From Streptomyces sp. NK15101 (GTDB lineage: Bacteria > Actinomycetota > Actinomycetes > Streptomycetales > Streptomycetaceae), in assembly GCF_020400725.1 (NCBI RefSeq), contig NZ_JAINVG010000020.1, positions 34,852 through 98,851 of the forward strand: a stretch of 64,000 nt of DNA, read 5' to 3'. Below are positions 24,962-35,918 of the stretch, in pieces. The stretch's first letter is position 1. Each line of letters opens with the position of its first letter. A program made the position numbers and the translations under genes. Below the pieces are notes generated by a model that had not been told where the DNA came from, ran no database searches, and worked only from the letters and a program-made list of their open reading frames with translations.

Positions 24962-25869
24962 CCACGCTCGAAATCGACCATGTCTCCCGCTGGTTCGGAA
25001 ACGTCGTGGCCGTGAACGACGTCACGATGACGGTGGGACCGGGCGTCACCGGCCTCCTCGGCCCGAACGGCGCCGGGAAGTCCACCCTGATCAACATGAT
25101 GGGCGGCTTCCTCGCCCCCTCCACCGGCGGCGTCACCCTCGACGGGCGGACGATCTGGGGGAACGAGTCGGTCTACCGCGAGATCGGCGTCGTCCCCGAG
25201 CGGGAGGCGATGTACGACTTCCTCTCGGGCCGCGAGTTCGTCCTGGCCAACGCCGAACTGCAGGGCCTCGGCGCCAAGGAGGCCCAGCGGGCCCTGGCCA
25301 CCGTCGAGATGGAGTACGCGCAGGACCGGAAGATCTCCACGTACAGCAAGGGCATGCGGCAGCGCGTGAAAATGGCCTCGGCCCTCGTCCACGAGCCGTC
25401 CGTCCTCCTGCTCGACGAGCCGTTCAACGGCATGGACCCGCGCCAGCGCATGCAGCTGATGGAACTGCTGCGGCGGATGGGCGCGGACGGGCGCACGGTC
25501 CTGTTCTCCTCGCACATCCTGGAGGAGGTCGAGCAGCTCGCCTCCCACATCGAGGTGATCGTGGCCGGACGGCACGCGGCCTCCGGCGACTTCCGCAGGA
25601 TCCGCAGGCTGATGACGGACCGCCCGCACCGCTACCTCGTCCGCTCCAGCGACGACCGGGCCCTCGCCGCGGCCCTGATCGCCGACCCGTCGACGGCCGG
25701 CATCGAGGTCGACCACGCGGAGGGCGGACTGCGCGTGCAGGCCGTGGACTTCGGGCGGTTCACGGAGCTGCTGCCGAAGGTCGCGAAGGAGCGCGGGATC
25801 CGTCTGCTGACGGTCTCGCCCTCCGACGAGTCCCTCGAATCGGTCTTCTCGTACCTCGTCGCGGCCTGA
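24958..25869 (+). CDS. ABC transporter ATP-binding protein (second of pair)
   Basis: The 303-residue ATPase has GPNGAGKST, YSKGMRQRVKMASALVHEP and VLLLDEPFNGMDP. It resembles the first ATPase of the operon, especially around the signature, suggesting duplication of an ATPase-permease pair. GTG at 24958 overlaps the permease stop (GTGA). The distinctive C-terminal part, about residues 215-303, probably contacts its permease. Confidence 0.92.
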   Translation: MTTLEIDHVSRWFGNVVAVNDVTMTVGPGVTGLLGPNGAGKSTLINMMGGFLAPSTGGVTLDGRTIWGNESVYREIGVVPEREAMYDFLSGREFVLANAELQGLGAKEAQRALATVEMEYAQDRKISTYSKGMRQRVKMASALVHEPSVLLLDEPFNGMDPRQRMQLMELLRRMGADGRTVLFSSHILEEVEQLASHIEVIVAGRHAASGDFRRIRRLMTDRPHRYLVRSSDDRALAAALIADPSTAGIEVDHAEGGLRVQAVDFGRFTELLPKVAKERGIRLLTVSPSDESLESVFSYLVAA

Positions 25870-25883
25870 AAGGAGCCTGACCG

Positions 25884-26603
25884 ATGTACAACCCCACAGT
25901 CGCCCGGCTCACCTACCGGGCCCTCCTCGGCCGCCGCAGGGCGCTGATCCTCTTCCTGCTGCCCGGCCTGCTGCTGCTCATCGCGGCCGCGGTCCGCGGC
26001 TTCAACGGCGCGGACGACCAGGTCGCGGCCGACGTCCTCGGCGGCTTCGCACTGGCCACGATGGTGCCGTTGATCGGCGTGATCGCCGGGACGGGTGCGA
26101 TCGGGCCCGAGATCGACGACGGTTCGATCGTCTATCTCCTGTCGAAGCCGGTGAAGCGGCCCACGATCATCTTCACCAAGCTGATCGTGGCGATCGCGGT
26201 GACCATGGTCTTCTCCGCCGTCCCGACGCTGATCGCCGGCTTCATCCTGAACGGCAACGGGCAGCAGGTCGCCGTCGCCTACACGGTCGCCGCGCTGGTC
26301 GCCTCCATCGCCTACAGCGCGCTCTTCCTGCTGCTCGGCACGGTCAGCCGGCACGCCGTGGTGATCGGCCTGGTGTACGCCCTGGTGTGGGAGGCCCTCT
26401 TCGGCTCCCTGATCTCGGGCGCCAAGACCCTGAGCGTCCAGCAGTGGGCGCTGGCCCTCGCGGAGAAGGTCACCGGCGACGGGCTGGTCAATTCCGAGGT
26501 CGGCCTCACGACCGCGGTGGCGCTCCTGGTGGGGGTCACGGTCGTGGCGACCTGGTTCGCCGGCCAGAAGCTGCGCAAGCTGACCCTGGCCGGCGAGGAG
26601 TAG
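25884..26603 (+). CDS. ABC-2-type transporter permease (second)
   Basis: The 239-residue protein has about six membrane segments. LIGVIAGTGAIGPEIDDGSIVYLLSKPVKRPTIIFTK is the conserved coupling segment of ABC-2 permeases. AAGGAG lies upstream of the ATG, 14 bp after the second ATPase. The operon thus encodes two ATPases and two different permeases, which may form one heteromeric exporter or two exporters. No immunity or toxin gene is nearby to suggest cargo. Confidence 0.88.
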   Translation: MYNPTVARLTYRALLGRRRALILFLLPGLLLLIAAAVRGFNGADDQVAADVLGGFALATMVPLIGVIAGTGAIGPEIDDGSIVYLLSKPVKRPTIIFTKLIVAIAVTMVFSAVPTLIAGFILNGNGQQVAVAYTVAALVASIAYSALFLLLGTVSRHAVVIGLVYALVWEALFGSLISGAKTLSVQQWALALAEKVTGDGLVNSEVGLTTAVALLVGVTVVATWFAGQKLRKLTLAGEE

Positions 26604-26610
26604 GAGACGC

Positions 26611-28008
26611 TCAGACCGTGCGGTCCCGGGCGGCGAGCATGCCGACCGCCAGGGCCGCCGCGCAGACCCCGAGGACCACGCAGATCGGCGGGGTCCAGGA
26701 GCCGGTGGCCTGGTGGAGGGCACCGGCCGCCAGCGGCCCGGCGGCGGCGAGGAGATAGCCGACCGTCTGGGCCATGCCGGACAGCCCGGCCGCGGTCACC
26801 GCGTCCCCGGAGCGCAGCACGATCAGGGTCAGGGCGAGGCCGACGGCGCCGCCCTGACCGACGCCGAGGACCGCCGACCAGAGCCAGGCGCCCTCCACGG
26901 GCGCCACCATCAGTCCGGCGTAACCGGCCGCGACCAGCGTCGTGACCAGCACGACCAGCGGACGCTGGCCGCGCATCCGGCCGGCGAGCAGCGGCACCAC
27001 GAAGGCGCCGGCGACCTGGATCAGGTTGTTGAAGGCGAAGACCACGCCGGCCGTGGAGCGGCTCATCCCGTGGTCGGTGAAGATCGTCGGCATCCAGGCG
27101 ATCAGCACGTACGACCACAGCGACTGCAGCCCCATGAAGAGGGTGACCTGCCAGGCCAGTGCCGAGCGCCAGACACCCGCCGGGCGGGCGCCGCCGGCCG
27201 GGACGGCCCGTACCCCGTGCCCCGGGCGCCCGCGGGCGATCAGCACCTGCGGAAGCCAGGCGAGGGCCGCGGCCGCGGCGAGCAGCGACCAGAAGCCCAG
27301 GGAGGCCTCCCAGCCGCCGCCCAGGGCCTTCTCCAGCGGGACCGCGGCCGCGGCGGCGACGGTGGCGCCGGCGATCATGGCGCCCGTGTAGACCGAGGTC
27401 ATCGAGGCGGCCCGGTCCGGGAAGTCACGCTTGATCAGGCCCGGCATCAGCACGTTGAGCAGGGCGATCGCGGTGCCGACGAGGATCCCGCCGCCGTACA
27501 GCGCGTACACGGACGGCAGCACGCGCGCGAGGATGCCGGCGCCGAGCAGCAGGAGCGCCGCGAACAGCACGCGTTCGGCGCCGAACCGGCGTCCGAGCCA
27601 CGGCGCCACCAGGGCGCCCAGGCCGAGGAAGAGCACCGGCACCGAGGTCACGAGCGAGCTCGCGGTCGACGAGAGCCCGAAGGCGGCGGATATCTCGCCG
27701 ACCAGCGGCGCCACGCTCGCCAGCGCGACCCGCATGTTGAGCGAGGCCAGCACGATGCCGACCAGGAGCAGCGCCGGGTGCGCGAGCAGGGCGCGCCGGG
27801 CCGCCGCCCCCTCGGCCGACGGCCGGACCCCGGCCCCGGCGCCGACGAACCCACGGACTTCCGCCCCCGTACGCCTCCCGAAGTCCGACCGCGCCCCGGA
27901 GGCCGTGTCCGCGCCCCTGCCCGTGCTCGCCCGCGCCCCGGAGCCGGTGTCGGTGTCCGTGTCCGCGACCGTGGCCCTGTCCGTACCCGTCCGCGCTCCG
28001 GAGCTCAT
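26611..28008 (-). CDS. MFS transporter (CynX/NimT-like) with hydrophilic N-terminal tail
   Basis: The 465-residue transporter has twelve predicted helices. [20 protein letters not shown] is the characteristic first-helix motif of the CynX/NimT branch, which includes cyanate and nitroimidazole transporters. About 72 residues before helix 1 are rich in Thr, Asp, Gly, Arg and Ala ([16 protein letters not shown]) and look disordered; an internal start is possible. The ATG at 28008 overlaps the GntR stop (ATGA), so the regulator probably controls it. Confidence 0.85.
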   Translation of the reverse strand: MSSGARTGTDRATVADTDTDTGSGARASTGRGADTASGARSDFGRRTGAEVRGFVGAGAGVRPSAEGAAARRALLAHPALLLVGIVLASLNMRVALASVAPLVGEISAAFGLSSTASSLVTSVPVLFLGLGALVAPWLGRRFGAERVLFAALLLLGAGILARVLPSVYALYGGGILVGTAIALLNVLMPGLIKRDFPDRAASMTSVYTGAMIAGATVAAAAAVPLEKALGGGWEASLGFWSLLAAAAALAWLPQVLIARGRPGHGVRAVPAGGARPAGVWRSALAWQVTLFMGLQSLWSYVLIAWMPTIFTDHGMSRSTAGVVFAFNNLIQVAGAFVVPLLAGRMRGQRPLVVLVTTLVAAGYAGLMVAPVEGAWLWSAVLGVGQGGAVGLALTLIVLRSGDAVTAAGLSGMAQTVGYLLAAAGPLAAGALHQATGSWTPPICVVLGVCAAALAVGMLAARDRTV

Positions 28009-28685
28009 CGGCCCCGCTCCGTCAGTGCCGCGACCGTCTCCATCGGGACCCGCAGCAGCTCGCGGGCCTGCCGCTCCGCCGCATCCGGGTCGCCGGCCTC
28101 GACGGCCGCCACCAGGGCCTCGTGGGCGTCGATGTCGACCGGGGGCATCTCCCGGTCTCCGAGGGCCTCCACCAGGACCTCGTGCACCTGCGCGGAGAAG
28201 AAGCGGTACACCTCGACGAAGGCCGCGTTGTGGGTCGCGCCGACGACCGCGAGGTGGAAGGCGAGGTCCGCGTCCGCGTCCCGGTCGCCCTCCTCGCGCA
28301 GACCGGCCAGGGCGGCCCGCAGCCGCAGCAGGTCGTGGGTGTCGCGCCGGGTGGCCGCGAGCCGGGCGGCCTCGGCCTCCAGGGCGACCCGGAGTTCCAG
28401 CACGTCGGCCGCGCCCGCGTGCCGGACGCCGCGCAGCACGGCGGACGGATCGGCGGTCGACCGGACGAAGGTGCCGTTGCCCTGGCGGGACTCCAGGAGG
28501 CCCGCGTGGACGAGGACCCGGACCGCCTCGCGGACGGTGTTGCGGCCGACGCCGAGCTGCTGCGCGAGCTCGTGCTCGGTCGGGATGCGGTCGCCGACCG
28601 CCCACTCGCCGTCGGCCAGCTGTGTGCGCAGCTGGTCCACCACGGAGTCCACCAGCGAGGTCCGCCCCGCCGCCCTGAGTGCCAT
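28005..28685 (-). CDS. FadR/GntR-family regulator (FCD domain)
   Basis: This 226-residue regulator has an N-terminal GntR winged helix ([43 protein letters not shown]) and an all-helical FCD ligand domain. FCD metal ligands are visible as Asp in [11 protein letters not shown], its His, and His in [12 protein letters not shown]. Such regulators bind carboxylic acids. It is cotranscribed with the MFS transporter, so the transported compound or a derivative may be the effector. Upstream, TTGTAGGATGA on the reverse strand near 28716-28726 is a possible operator half. Confidence 0.88.
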   Translation of the reverse strand: MALRAAGRTSLVDSVVDQLRTQLADGEWAVGDRIPTEHELAQQLGVGRNTVREAVRVLVHAGLLESRQGNGTFVRSTADPSAVLRGVRHAGAADVLELRVALEAEAARLAATRRDTHDLLRLRAALAGLREEGDRDADADLAFHLAVVGATHNAAFVEVYRFFSAQVHEVLVEALGDREMPPVDIDAHEALVAAVEAGDPDAAERQARELLRVPMETVAALTERGR

Positions 28686-28820
28686 CGAAATCCTCTATTC
28701 GCCCGGTTGCCCAGTCATCCTACAAGTGACCTCCCTCGCCTCTCCGGCCGGGCCGCAGCGACCGGACTACTGTGGGCTCGTACGTGTGCCGAACACCCTC
28801 ATAACCCTCGGGAGTCAGTC

Positions 28821-30224
<1,404 letters not shown>

Positions 30225-30259
30225 GGTCTCTCCCAGGTTCTGGTGATAGGCACTGAAGG

Positions 30260-30934
30260 GTGCCGAGCAGAACCTCCCCGGGTGGCGAACCGTCCCGGCC
30301 GATCAGGTCGTGGGTGCGTTCGTCACCCGGTACGCATGTGTGGCTGGCGGTCATCGCGATCACCAGCCTCGTCATCGCGCTCTCCCCCGACGCGCTGGGG
30401 ACCTATCTCCTCCACCGCAACAGCAGCAACCTCCACCAGCTCGCCCACCACCCGATGCGAGCCCTGCTGGGCAGCGCGTTCTGGATCGAGGACCCGTCCG
30501 ACCTCCTGCTCTACGCGGTGCTCTTCGAGGTCTTCCACGCCCCCGTGGAACGCTGGCTCGGCACCCCGAAGTGGCTCCTCACCGTCGCCACCGCCCACAT
30601 CGCGGCCACGCTCGTCAGCCAGCAGGTGGTCCTGGCGGCCATCCAGCTCCACGACGTGCCGCGCAGCATGGCGCACGTCGTCGACATCGGGGTCAGCTAC
30701 GGCCTCGCCGCCTCGGCCGGGATCCTGACCTACCGGCTGCCGAACCCCTGGCGTCTGCTCTACCTCGCCGTGGTGGCCGTGTTCTTCCTCGTACCGCTCG
30801 CCACCGACCGTACGTACACCGACCTCGGGCACGCGATCTCGCTGGCGATCGGCCTGGCCTGCCACCCGCTGACCCGCGGAGCGCCGGCCGGTGGAAAACC
30901 GGTCGCCGTCGAACGGCCGCCCGACGCACACTAG
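30260..30934 (+). CDS. Rhomboid-like membrane protein
   Basis: The 224-residue protein has about six membrane helices. The Streptomyces rhomboid-like group is suggested by GVSYGLAASAG (possible Ser nucleophile in a GxSxG setting) and by the His of LGHAISLAIGL in the last helix, a potential Ser/His dyad. Whether it is an active intramembrane protease is unproven. It follows lpdA by 35 bp with a GTG start, and two strong hairpins close the unit. Confidence 0.65.
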   Translation: MPSRTSPGGEPSRPIRSWVRSSPGTHVWLAVIAITSLVIALSPDALGTYLLHRNSSNLHQLAHHPMRALLGSAFWIEDPSDLLLYAVLFEVFHAPVERWLGTPKWLLTVATAHIAATLVSQQVVLAAIQLHDVPRSMAHVVDIGVSYGLAASAGILTYRLPNPWRLLYLAVVAVFFLVPLATDRTYTDLGHAISLAIGLACHPLTRGAPAGGKPVAVERPPDAH

Positions 30935-30981
30935 TTGTGCGCGGGGGACACGGGGGATCCCCCGGGCGCGGCCGCTTCGAG

Positions 30982-31003
30982 CGCGCGGACCCCGGTCCGC
31001 GCG
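30982..31003. terminator. Stem-loop after the rhomboid-like gene
   Basis: CGCGCGGACC and GGTCCGCGCG pair perfectly over 10 bp around CC. It is the first of two hairpins between convergent genes. Confidence 0.5.
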
Positions 31004-31015
31004 GGCCGCGACCCG

Positions 31016-31049
31016 CGAAGGCCCGCTCCCCGAGGGGAGCGGGCCTTCG
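31016..31049. terminator. Strong bidirectional terminator hairpin
   Basis: CGAAGGCCCGCTCCCC pairs perfectly with GGGGAGCGGGCCTTCG (16 bp, two-base apex). It lies between the rhomboid-like gene and the convergent HAD gene and can serve both. Confidence 0.85.
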
Positions 31050-31065
31050 TACGGGTCTCGACGGG

Positions 31066-31872
31066 TCAGGCCGCCAGCAGGCGCTCCAGGACGAGCGCGA
31101 TGCCGTCCTCCTCGTTCGAGGCCGTCACCTCGTCCGCCACCGCCCGCAGCTCCTCGTGCGCGTTGCCCATGGCCACGCCGTGCGCCGCCCAGCCGAACAT
31201 CGGGATGTCGTTGGGCATGTCGCCGAAGGCGATCGTCTCCGCCGCCTTCACGCCGAGCCTGCGTGCCGCGAGCGACAGGCCGGTCGCCTTGCTGAGGCCG
31301 AGCGGGAGGATCTCCACGATGCCCGGGCCCGCCATGACGACGTCGACGAGCCCGCCGACCGTCTCGCGTGCGGCCCGGGTCAGCTCGTCGTCGGTCAGCG
31401 TCGGATGCTGGACGTACAGCTTGGTCAGCGGCGCCGACCACAGCTCCGCCGGGTCCTCGTACGGCACGTACGGCAGCGGGCCCTCCTGCGCCTTGTAGCC
31501 GGGGCCCATCAGGACCTCGCCCTCCAGACCGTCACGGCTGGCGGCCAGCGCCAGCGGGCCCACCTCCGCCTCGATCTTGGAGAGCGCGAGTCCCGCGAGC
31601 TGCCGGTCCAGGGTCAGCGAGGTCAGCAGCCGGTGTTCACCGGCGTGGTAGACCTGGGCGCCCTGTCCGCACACCGCGATCCCCTGGTAGCCGAGGTCCT
31701 CCAGGATGTGCCGGGTCCAGGGCACCGCCCGGCCGGTGACCACGATGTGCGCGGCACCCGCCGCCGTGACGGCGGCGAGCGCGTCCCGCGTGCGGTCCGA
31801 GACGGACTCGTCGGACCGCAGCAGCGTGCCGTCGAGGTCCGTCGCGACCAGGCGGTAGGGGAAGGGGCTCAC
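31066..31872 (-). CDS. Cof-type HAD phosphatase
   Basis: The 268-residue HAD hydrolase has [26 protein letters not shown], and [26 protein letters not shown]. It is paralogous to the gene at 12982-13845. The GTG at 31872 overlaps the serS stop (GTGA), so it is translationally coupled to serS, an arrangement frequent in Streptomyces. The substrate is unknown. Confidence 0.9.
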   Translation of the reverse strand: MSPFPYRLVATDLDGTLLRSDESVSDRTRDALAAVTAAGAAHIVVTGRAVPWTRHILEDLGYQGIAVCGQGAQVYHAGEHRLLTSLTLDRQLAGLALSKIEAEVGPLALAASRDGLEGEVLMGPGYKAQEGPLPYVPYEDPAELWSAPLTKLYVQHPTLTDDELTRAARETVGGLVDVVMAGPGIVEILPLGLSKATGLSLAARRLGVKAAETIAFGDMPNDIPMFGWAAHGVAMGNAHEELRAVADEVTASNEEDGIALVLERLLAA

Positions 31873-33158
31873 TTGGCGATCGGCTCCAGGACCTCGCGGC
31901 CGCCGAGGTACGGGCGGAGCACCTCGGGCACCCGCACGGAACCGTCGGCCAGCTGGTGGTTCTCGAGGATCGCCACGATCGTGCGCGGTACGGCGCACAG
32001 CGTGCCGTTCAGGGTGGCCAGCGGCTGCACGGTCTTCTTGCCGCCCTGCTCGTCGCGCATGCGGACGGAGAGCCGGCGCGCCTGGAAGCTGTCGCAGTTC
32101 GACGCGGAGGTCAGCTCGCGGTACTTGCCCTGCGTCGGGATCCACGCCTCGCAGTCGAACTTGCGGGAGGCGGAGGCGCCGAGGTCACCGGTGGCGACGT
32201 CGATGACCTGGAACGGCAGCTCCAGCGAGGTCAGCCACTGCTTCTCCCACTCCAGGAGCCGCTTGTGCTCGGCCTCGGCGTCCTCCGGAGCGACGTACGA
32301 GAACATCTCGACCTTGTCGAACTGGTGGACGCGGAAGATGCCGCGGGTGTCCTTGCCGTACGTGCCGGCTTCGCGGCGGAAGCAGGGCGAGAAGCCCGCG
32401 TACCGCAGCGGCAGCTTGTCGGCCTCGATGATCTCGTCCATGTGGTACGCGGCGAGGGGCACCTCGGACGTGCCGACGAGGTAGTAGTCGTCCTTCTCCA
32501 GGTGGTACACGTTCTCCGCGGCCTGGCCGAGGAAGCCGGTGCCCTCCATGGCGCGCGGACGGACCAGCGCCGGGGTCAGCATGGGGATGAAGCCGGCCTC
32601 GGTGGCCTGGGCGATCGCCGCGTTGACCAGGGCGAGCTCCAGGAGGGCGCCGACGCCGGTCAGGTAGTAGAAGCGCGAGCCGGAGACCTTGGCGCCCCGC
32701 TCGACGTCGATGGCGCCGAGCGCCTCGCCCAGCTCCAGGTGGTCCTTGGGCTCGAAGCCCTCGGCCGCGAAGTCGCGGATGGTGCCGTGCGCCTCCAGGA
32801 CGACGAAGTCCTCCTCGCCGCCGACCGGGACGTCCGCGTGGACGATGTTCCCGAGCTGGAGCAGAAGCTGCCTGGCCGTCTCGTCGGCCTCGTTCTGCTC
32901 GGCCTCCGCGGCCTTGACGTCGGTCTTGAGCTGCTCGGCCTTCTGCAGGAGCTCGGCGCGCTCCTCGGGGCCGGCCTTGGGGATCAGCTTGCCGAGCGCC
33001 TTCTGCTCGGATCGGAGCTCGTCGAAGCGGACGCCGGACGACCTGCGCCGCTCATCGGCGGAGAGCAGGGCGTCGACGAGCGCGACGTCCTCTCCACGGG
33101 CGCGCTGGGAGGCGCGAACACGGTCGGGGTCCTCACGGAGCAGGCGAAGGTCAATCAC
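31869..33158 (-). CDS. serS: Seryl-tRNA synthetase
   Basis: The 429-residue class II synthetase charges tRNA-Ser. An N-terminal coiled-coil arm (about residues 30-105) grips the long variable arm of tRNA-Ser. The catalytic core shows [16 protein letters not shown], motif 2 [18 protein letters not shown] with [13 protein letters not shown], and motif 3 [19 protein letters not shown]. The start is GTG. Its upstream region is the DnaA-box cluster. One cognate tRNA-Ser(UGA) lies at 51391. Confidence 0.97.
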   Translation of the reverse strand: MIDLRLLREDPDRVRASQRARGEDVALVDALLSADERRRSSGVRFDELRSEQKALGKLIPKAGPEERAELLQKAEQLKTDVKAAEAEQNEADETARQLLLQLGNIVHADVPVGGEEDFVVLEAHGTIRDFAAEGFEPKDHLELGEALGAIDVERGAKVSGSRFYYLTGVGALLELALVNAAIAQATEAGFIPMLTPALVRPRAMEGTGFLGQAAENVYHLEKDDYYLVGTSEVPLAAYHMDEIIEADKLPLRYAGFSPCFRREAGTYGKDTRGIFRVHQFDKVEMFSYVAPEDAEAEHKRLLEWEKQWLTSLELPFQVIDVATGDLGASASRKFDCEAWIPTQGKYRELTSASNCDSFQARRLSVRMRDEQGGKKTVQPLATLNGTLCAVPRTIVAILENHQLADGSVRVPEVLRPYLGGREVLEPIAK

Positions 33159-33270
33159 CCCACCAGGCTACCGGTGCGCGTTCGCGTGCCCCCACCGGAT
33201 AAGGGGGCGCGTGTTGTTTCGCCCGAATTGCGACCCGTGGAAAAGATGAGGGCGAGGCCGCCGCATTCAC

Positions 33271-33608
33271 TTATCCACAGGCTGTGCGGAAAATCTGTGG
33301 ACTACGGGGAAGGTCAGGCGGATTTCCCTCATCGTGCCTGGGAATTCCGTGATCAAACACCCCTCACACACTCATTTGGGTGGGAATTGATCGCTCCAAC
33401 GAGTGGGTCGACAGAGGGTCGCTGACGAGGGCGTCGGGGAAACGCTGTGGATGGCGCACAGAATGGCGGGGGGTGAGTGGGCCGATTTGTCGACCTTGTC
33501 TTGATGGGGTGTCGACTTGTCCCCAGGTCTGACAGGGCTCCTGTGGATAACCTCTGTGGGTAACTGAAAAGTATGCAGGTAGGACTAGTGGTCCGTACCT
33601 GTGGACGA
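33271..33608. promoter_or_regulatory. Cluster of DnaA boxes between serS and pheA
   Basis: Seven DnaA-box-like 9-mers lie in 338 bp: TTATCCACA (33271, forward; 33542-33550, reverse) are perfect; TAGTCCACA (33296-33304), CCATCCACA (33446-33454), TTACCCACA (33555-33563) and TCGTCCACA (33600-33608) are reverse with one or two changes; TTGTCCCCA (33517-33525) is forward. The spacer (33159-33645) holds no convincing gene and is AT-richer than its surroundings. S. coelicolor has high-affinity DnaA-box clusters near oriC, one named D78, that titrate DnaA and limit replication; this is probably the equivalent. Confidence 0.85.
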
Positions 33609-33645
33609 ACACTCACGCCGCCGACGACGCTCGTCCACCATCGGA

Positions 33646-34581
33646 TCAGGCCCGACCGTCCTGGGCCCTCGCCAGCCAGTCGGAGGCCTCCATGAACTCC
33701 ACGTCCGAAGTCCCGCGCCGCAGCGCCGTCACGTCCTCCACCGAGACACCCGCCCGGGGGTACGAGCCGAGGAACCGCACCTTGGGGCAGATCCGCTTGA
33801 GGCCCATCAGCGCCTCGCCCACCCGCCGGTCCGAGATATGGCCCTCGGCGTCCACGGCGAAGCAGTAGTTCCCGATCCCCGCTCCCGTGGGCCGGGACTG
33901 GATCAGCATCAGGTTCACCCCGCGCACCGCGAACTCCTGGAGCAGTTCGAGGAGGGCACCCGGATGATCGTCACCCAGCCACAGCACCACCGAGGTCTTG
34001 TCCGCGCCCGTCGGAGCCGCCGGCCGGGCCGGCCGGCCCACGAGCACGAACCGCGTCTCGGCGTTCTCCGCGTCGTGGATCTCCGTGACCAGCGCCTCGA
34101 GGCCGTACGTCGCCGCCGCGAACTCCCCCGCGAAGGCGGCGTCGAACCGGCCCTCCTGCACCAGCCGGGCGCCGTCCGCGTTGGAGGCCGCCGACTCCCA
34201 CACCGCCTCGGGCAGATGGGCCCGCAGCCAGTTCCGGACCTGCGGCTGGGCCACCGGGTGGCCCGTGACCGTCTTGATCTCGGAGAGCTTGGTCCCGGGC
34301 CGGACGAGCAGCGCGAAGGCGATCGGGAGGAGCACCTCGCGGTAGATCATCAGCGGTTCGCCGGAGGCCAGCTCGTCCAGCGTCGCGGTCACTCCGCCCT
34401 CGACCGAGTTCTCGATCGGGACGAGCGCGGCGGCGGCCTCCCCGTTCCTCACGGCGTCGAGGGCGGCCGGGACCGAGACCATGGGGACGAGCTCCCGCGT
34501 CGCGGCCTCGGGCAGCGTGCGCAGCGCCGCCTCAGTGAAGGTGCCTTCGGGGCCGAGATAGGTGTACCGGGTGGCGGACAT
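33646..34581 (-). CDS. pheA: Prephenate dehydratase
   Basis: The 311-residue enzyme makes phenylpyruvate from prephenate. The catalytic domain has YLGPEGTFTEAAL, VPIENSVEGGV and the TRF motif in AETRFVLVG. A C-terminal ACT domain (GALLELLQEFAVRGVNLMLIQSRPTG) binds phenylalanine for feedback inhibition; the usual ESRP reads QSRP here. It lacks a chorismate mutase domain, as expected in actinobacteria. It follows the copper operon by 69 bp on the same strand. Confidence 0.95.
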   Translation of the reverse strand: MSATRYTYLGPEGTFTEAALRTLPEAATRELVPMVSVPAALDAVRNGEAAAALVPIENSVEGGVTATLDELASGEPLMIYREVLLPIAFALLVRPGTKLSEIKTVTGHPVAQPQVRNWLRAHLPEAVWESAASNADGARLVQEGRFDAAFAGEFAAATYGLEALVTEIHDAENAETRFVLVGRPARPAAPTGADKTSVVLWLGDDHPGALLELLQEFAVRGVNLMLIQSRPTGAGIGNYCFAVDAEGHISDRRVGEALMGLKRICPKVRFLGSYPRAGVSVEDVTALRRGTSDVEFMEASDWLARAQDGRA

Positions 34582-34650
34582 ACCGTCACCCTAATGGTCG
34601 CCGCCGGAGAGGGCCGCCGCCCGAGCGGGGCGCCTCTCCGGCCGGGACGG

Positions 34651-35913
34651 TCAGGCCTCCAGGAGGCGCTGGCCCACGTACTCGCCCTCGGCGGGACCGC
34701 CCGGGACCGCGAAGAGTCCGCTCGCCTCGTGGCGGATGAACGCCGACAGCGCGTCGCCCCGGTCGAGCTTGCGCTGCACCGGGACGAAGCCCCGGAGCGG
34801 GTCCGCCTGCCAGCAGACGAAGAGGAGTCCCGCGTCCGGCGTTCCGTCCGGGCCGATCCCGTCGTGGAAGGAGAACGGCCTGCGCAGCATCGCCGCCCCG
34901 CCGTTCTGTTCGGGGGCGGAGATCCGGGAGTGGGCGTTGTCGGGGATGACGAGCTTCCCGTCCGGACCGAACTTGTCCAGGTCGAGCTCGGTGGTCTCGG
35001 AGCCGCCGGTGAGCGGGGCCCCGTCGGACTTCCGGCGCCCGATCACCTTCTCCTGCCGGTCCAGCGGCAGCTTCTCCCAGTCGTCGAGCAGCATCCGGAT
35101 CCGGCGCACCACCGCGTACGAGCCGCCGGCCATCCATTCCGTCGCGCCGCCCGTCCCGGCCGGGACGAAGATCCGCCGGTCGAAGTCCGGGTCGGTGGGC
35201 TTCGGATTGCCCGTGCCGTCGACCTGCCCCATCAGGTTCCGGGCGGTCATCGGCTTCGCGGTGGCGCCGGCCGACCGGTTGAAGCCGTTCATCTGCCAGC
35301 GCACCCGGGCCGCGTCCCCCGCGTCCTTCTGGACGGCGCGCAGCGCGTGGAAGGCGACGAGCGCGTCGTCGGCGCCGATCTGCACCCACAGATCGCCCTC
35401 CGAGCGCCGGGGGTCCAGGACGTCGGCGGAGAAGGCGGGCAGCGGGTCCAGCTCGGCGGGACGGCGCGAGGTGAGCCCGGTGCGGTCGAAGAAGGTCCGG
35501 CCGAAGCCGAAGGTGACCGTGAGGGAGGACGGGCCCGCGTCGAGCGCGATTCCGGTGTCCTCGGCCGGGGCCTCGCCCGCCATCAGCACCTTCGCCGTGG
35601 CCGACCAGCGGCGCAGCAGGGCGGCGGCCTCCTTGCGGCCGGCGCCCGGAGCGAGGTCGAAGGCGACCAGATGGCCACGGGACTGGAGGGGGGTGGTGAT
35701 GCCCGCCTGATGTTTCCCGTGGAACATCACCGCGGTCGAGCCGACGGTGGTCAGGGCCGGGGCGCCGCCGGCTCCGGCGGTGTCGTCGTCGGACAGGGCT
35801 GCGGAGATCCCGGCGCCACCGGCCGCGCCGGCCACGAGGCCGGCCGCGCCCGCCGCGCCGACGGCGCCGAGCAGGCGCCGCCGGGAGAGATCGAGGTTGT
35901 CGCTGTCGGTCAC
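34651..35913 (-). CDS. dtpA: DyP-type haem peroxidase, Tat-exported
   Basis: The 420-residue protein starts with a twin-arginine signal (SRRRLLGAVGAAGAAGLVAG), so it is exported folded with haem. The family motifs FHGKHQAG, the GQVDGTGNP block with the distal Asp, NAHSRI with the likely proximal His, and FIRHEASGLFAVPGG are present. The gene sits in the same copper operon as S. lividans dtpA, whose product is needed to mature the copper oxidase GlxA. The GTG start lies 5 bp after the copC-copD stop. A degenerate parS-like sequence overlaps MFHGKH. Confidence 0.92.
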   Translation of the reverse strand: MTDSDNLDLSRRRLLGAVGAAGAAGLVAGAAGGAGISAALSDDDTAGAGGAPALTTVGSTAVMFHGKHQAGITTPLQSRGHLVAFDLAPGAGRKEAAALLRRWSATAKVLMAGEAPAEDTGIALDAGPSSLTVTFGFGRTFFDRTGLTSRRPAELDPLPAFSADVLDPRRSEGDLWVQIGADDALVAFHALRAVQKDAGDAARVRWQMNGFNRSAGATAKPMTARNLMGQVDGTGNPKPTDPDFDRRIFVPAGTGGATEWMAGGSYAVVRRIRMLLDDWEKLPLDRQEKVIGRRKSDGAPLTGGSETTELDLDKFGPDGKLVIPDNAHSRISAPEQNGGAAMLRRPFSFHDGIGPDGTPDAGLLFVCWQADPLRGFVPVQRKLDRGDALSAFIRHEASGLFAVPGGPAEGEYVGQRLLEA

Positions 35914-35918
35914 GGGGT

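Noticed and set aside
33364..33612. Short reverse frame in the serS-pheA spacer
   Set aside because: No ribosome site or coding bias, and it overlaps the DnaA boxes.
33159..33645. Replication origin (oriC)
   Set aside because: Too few DnaA boxes for a Streptomyces oriC and not between dnaA and dnaN; a titration cluster fits better.
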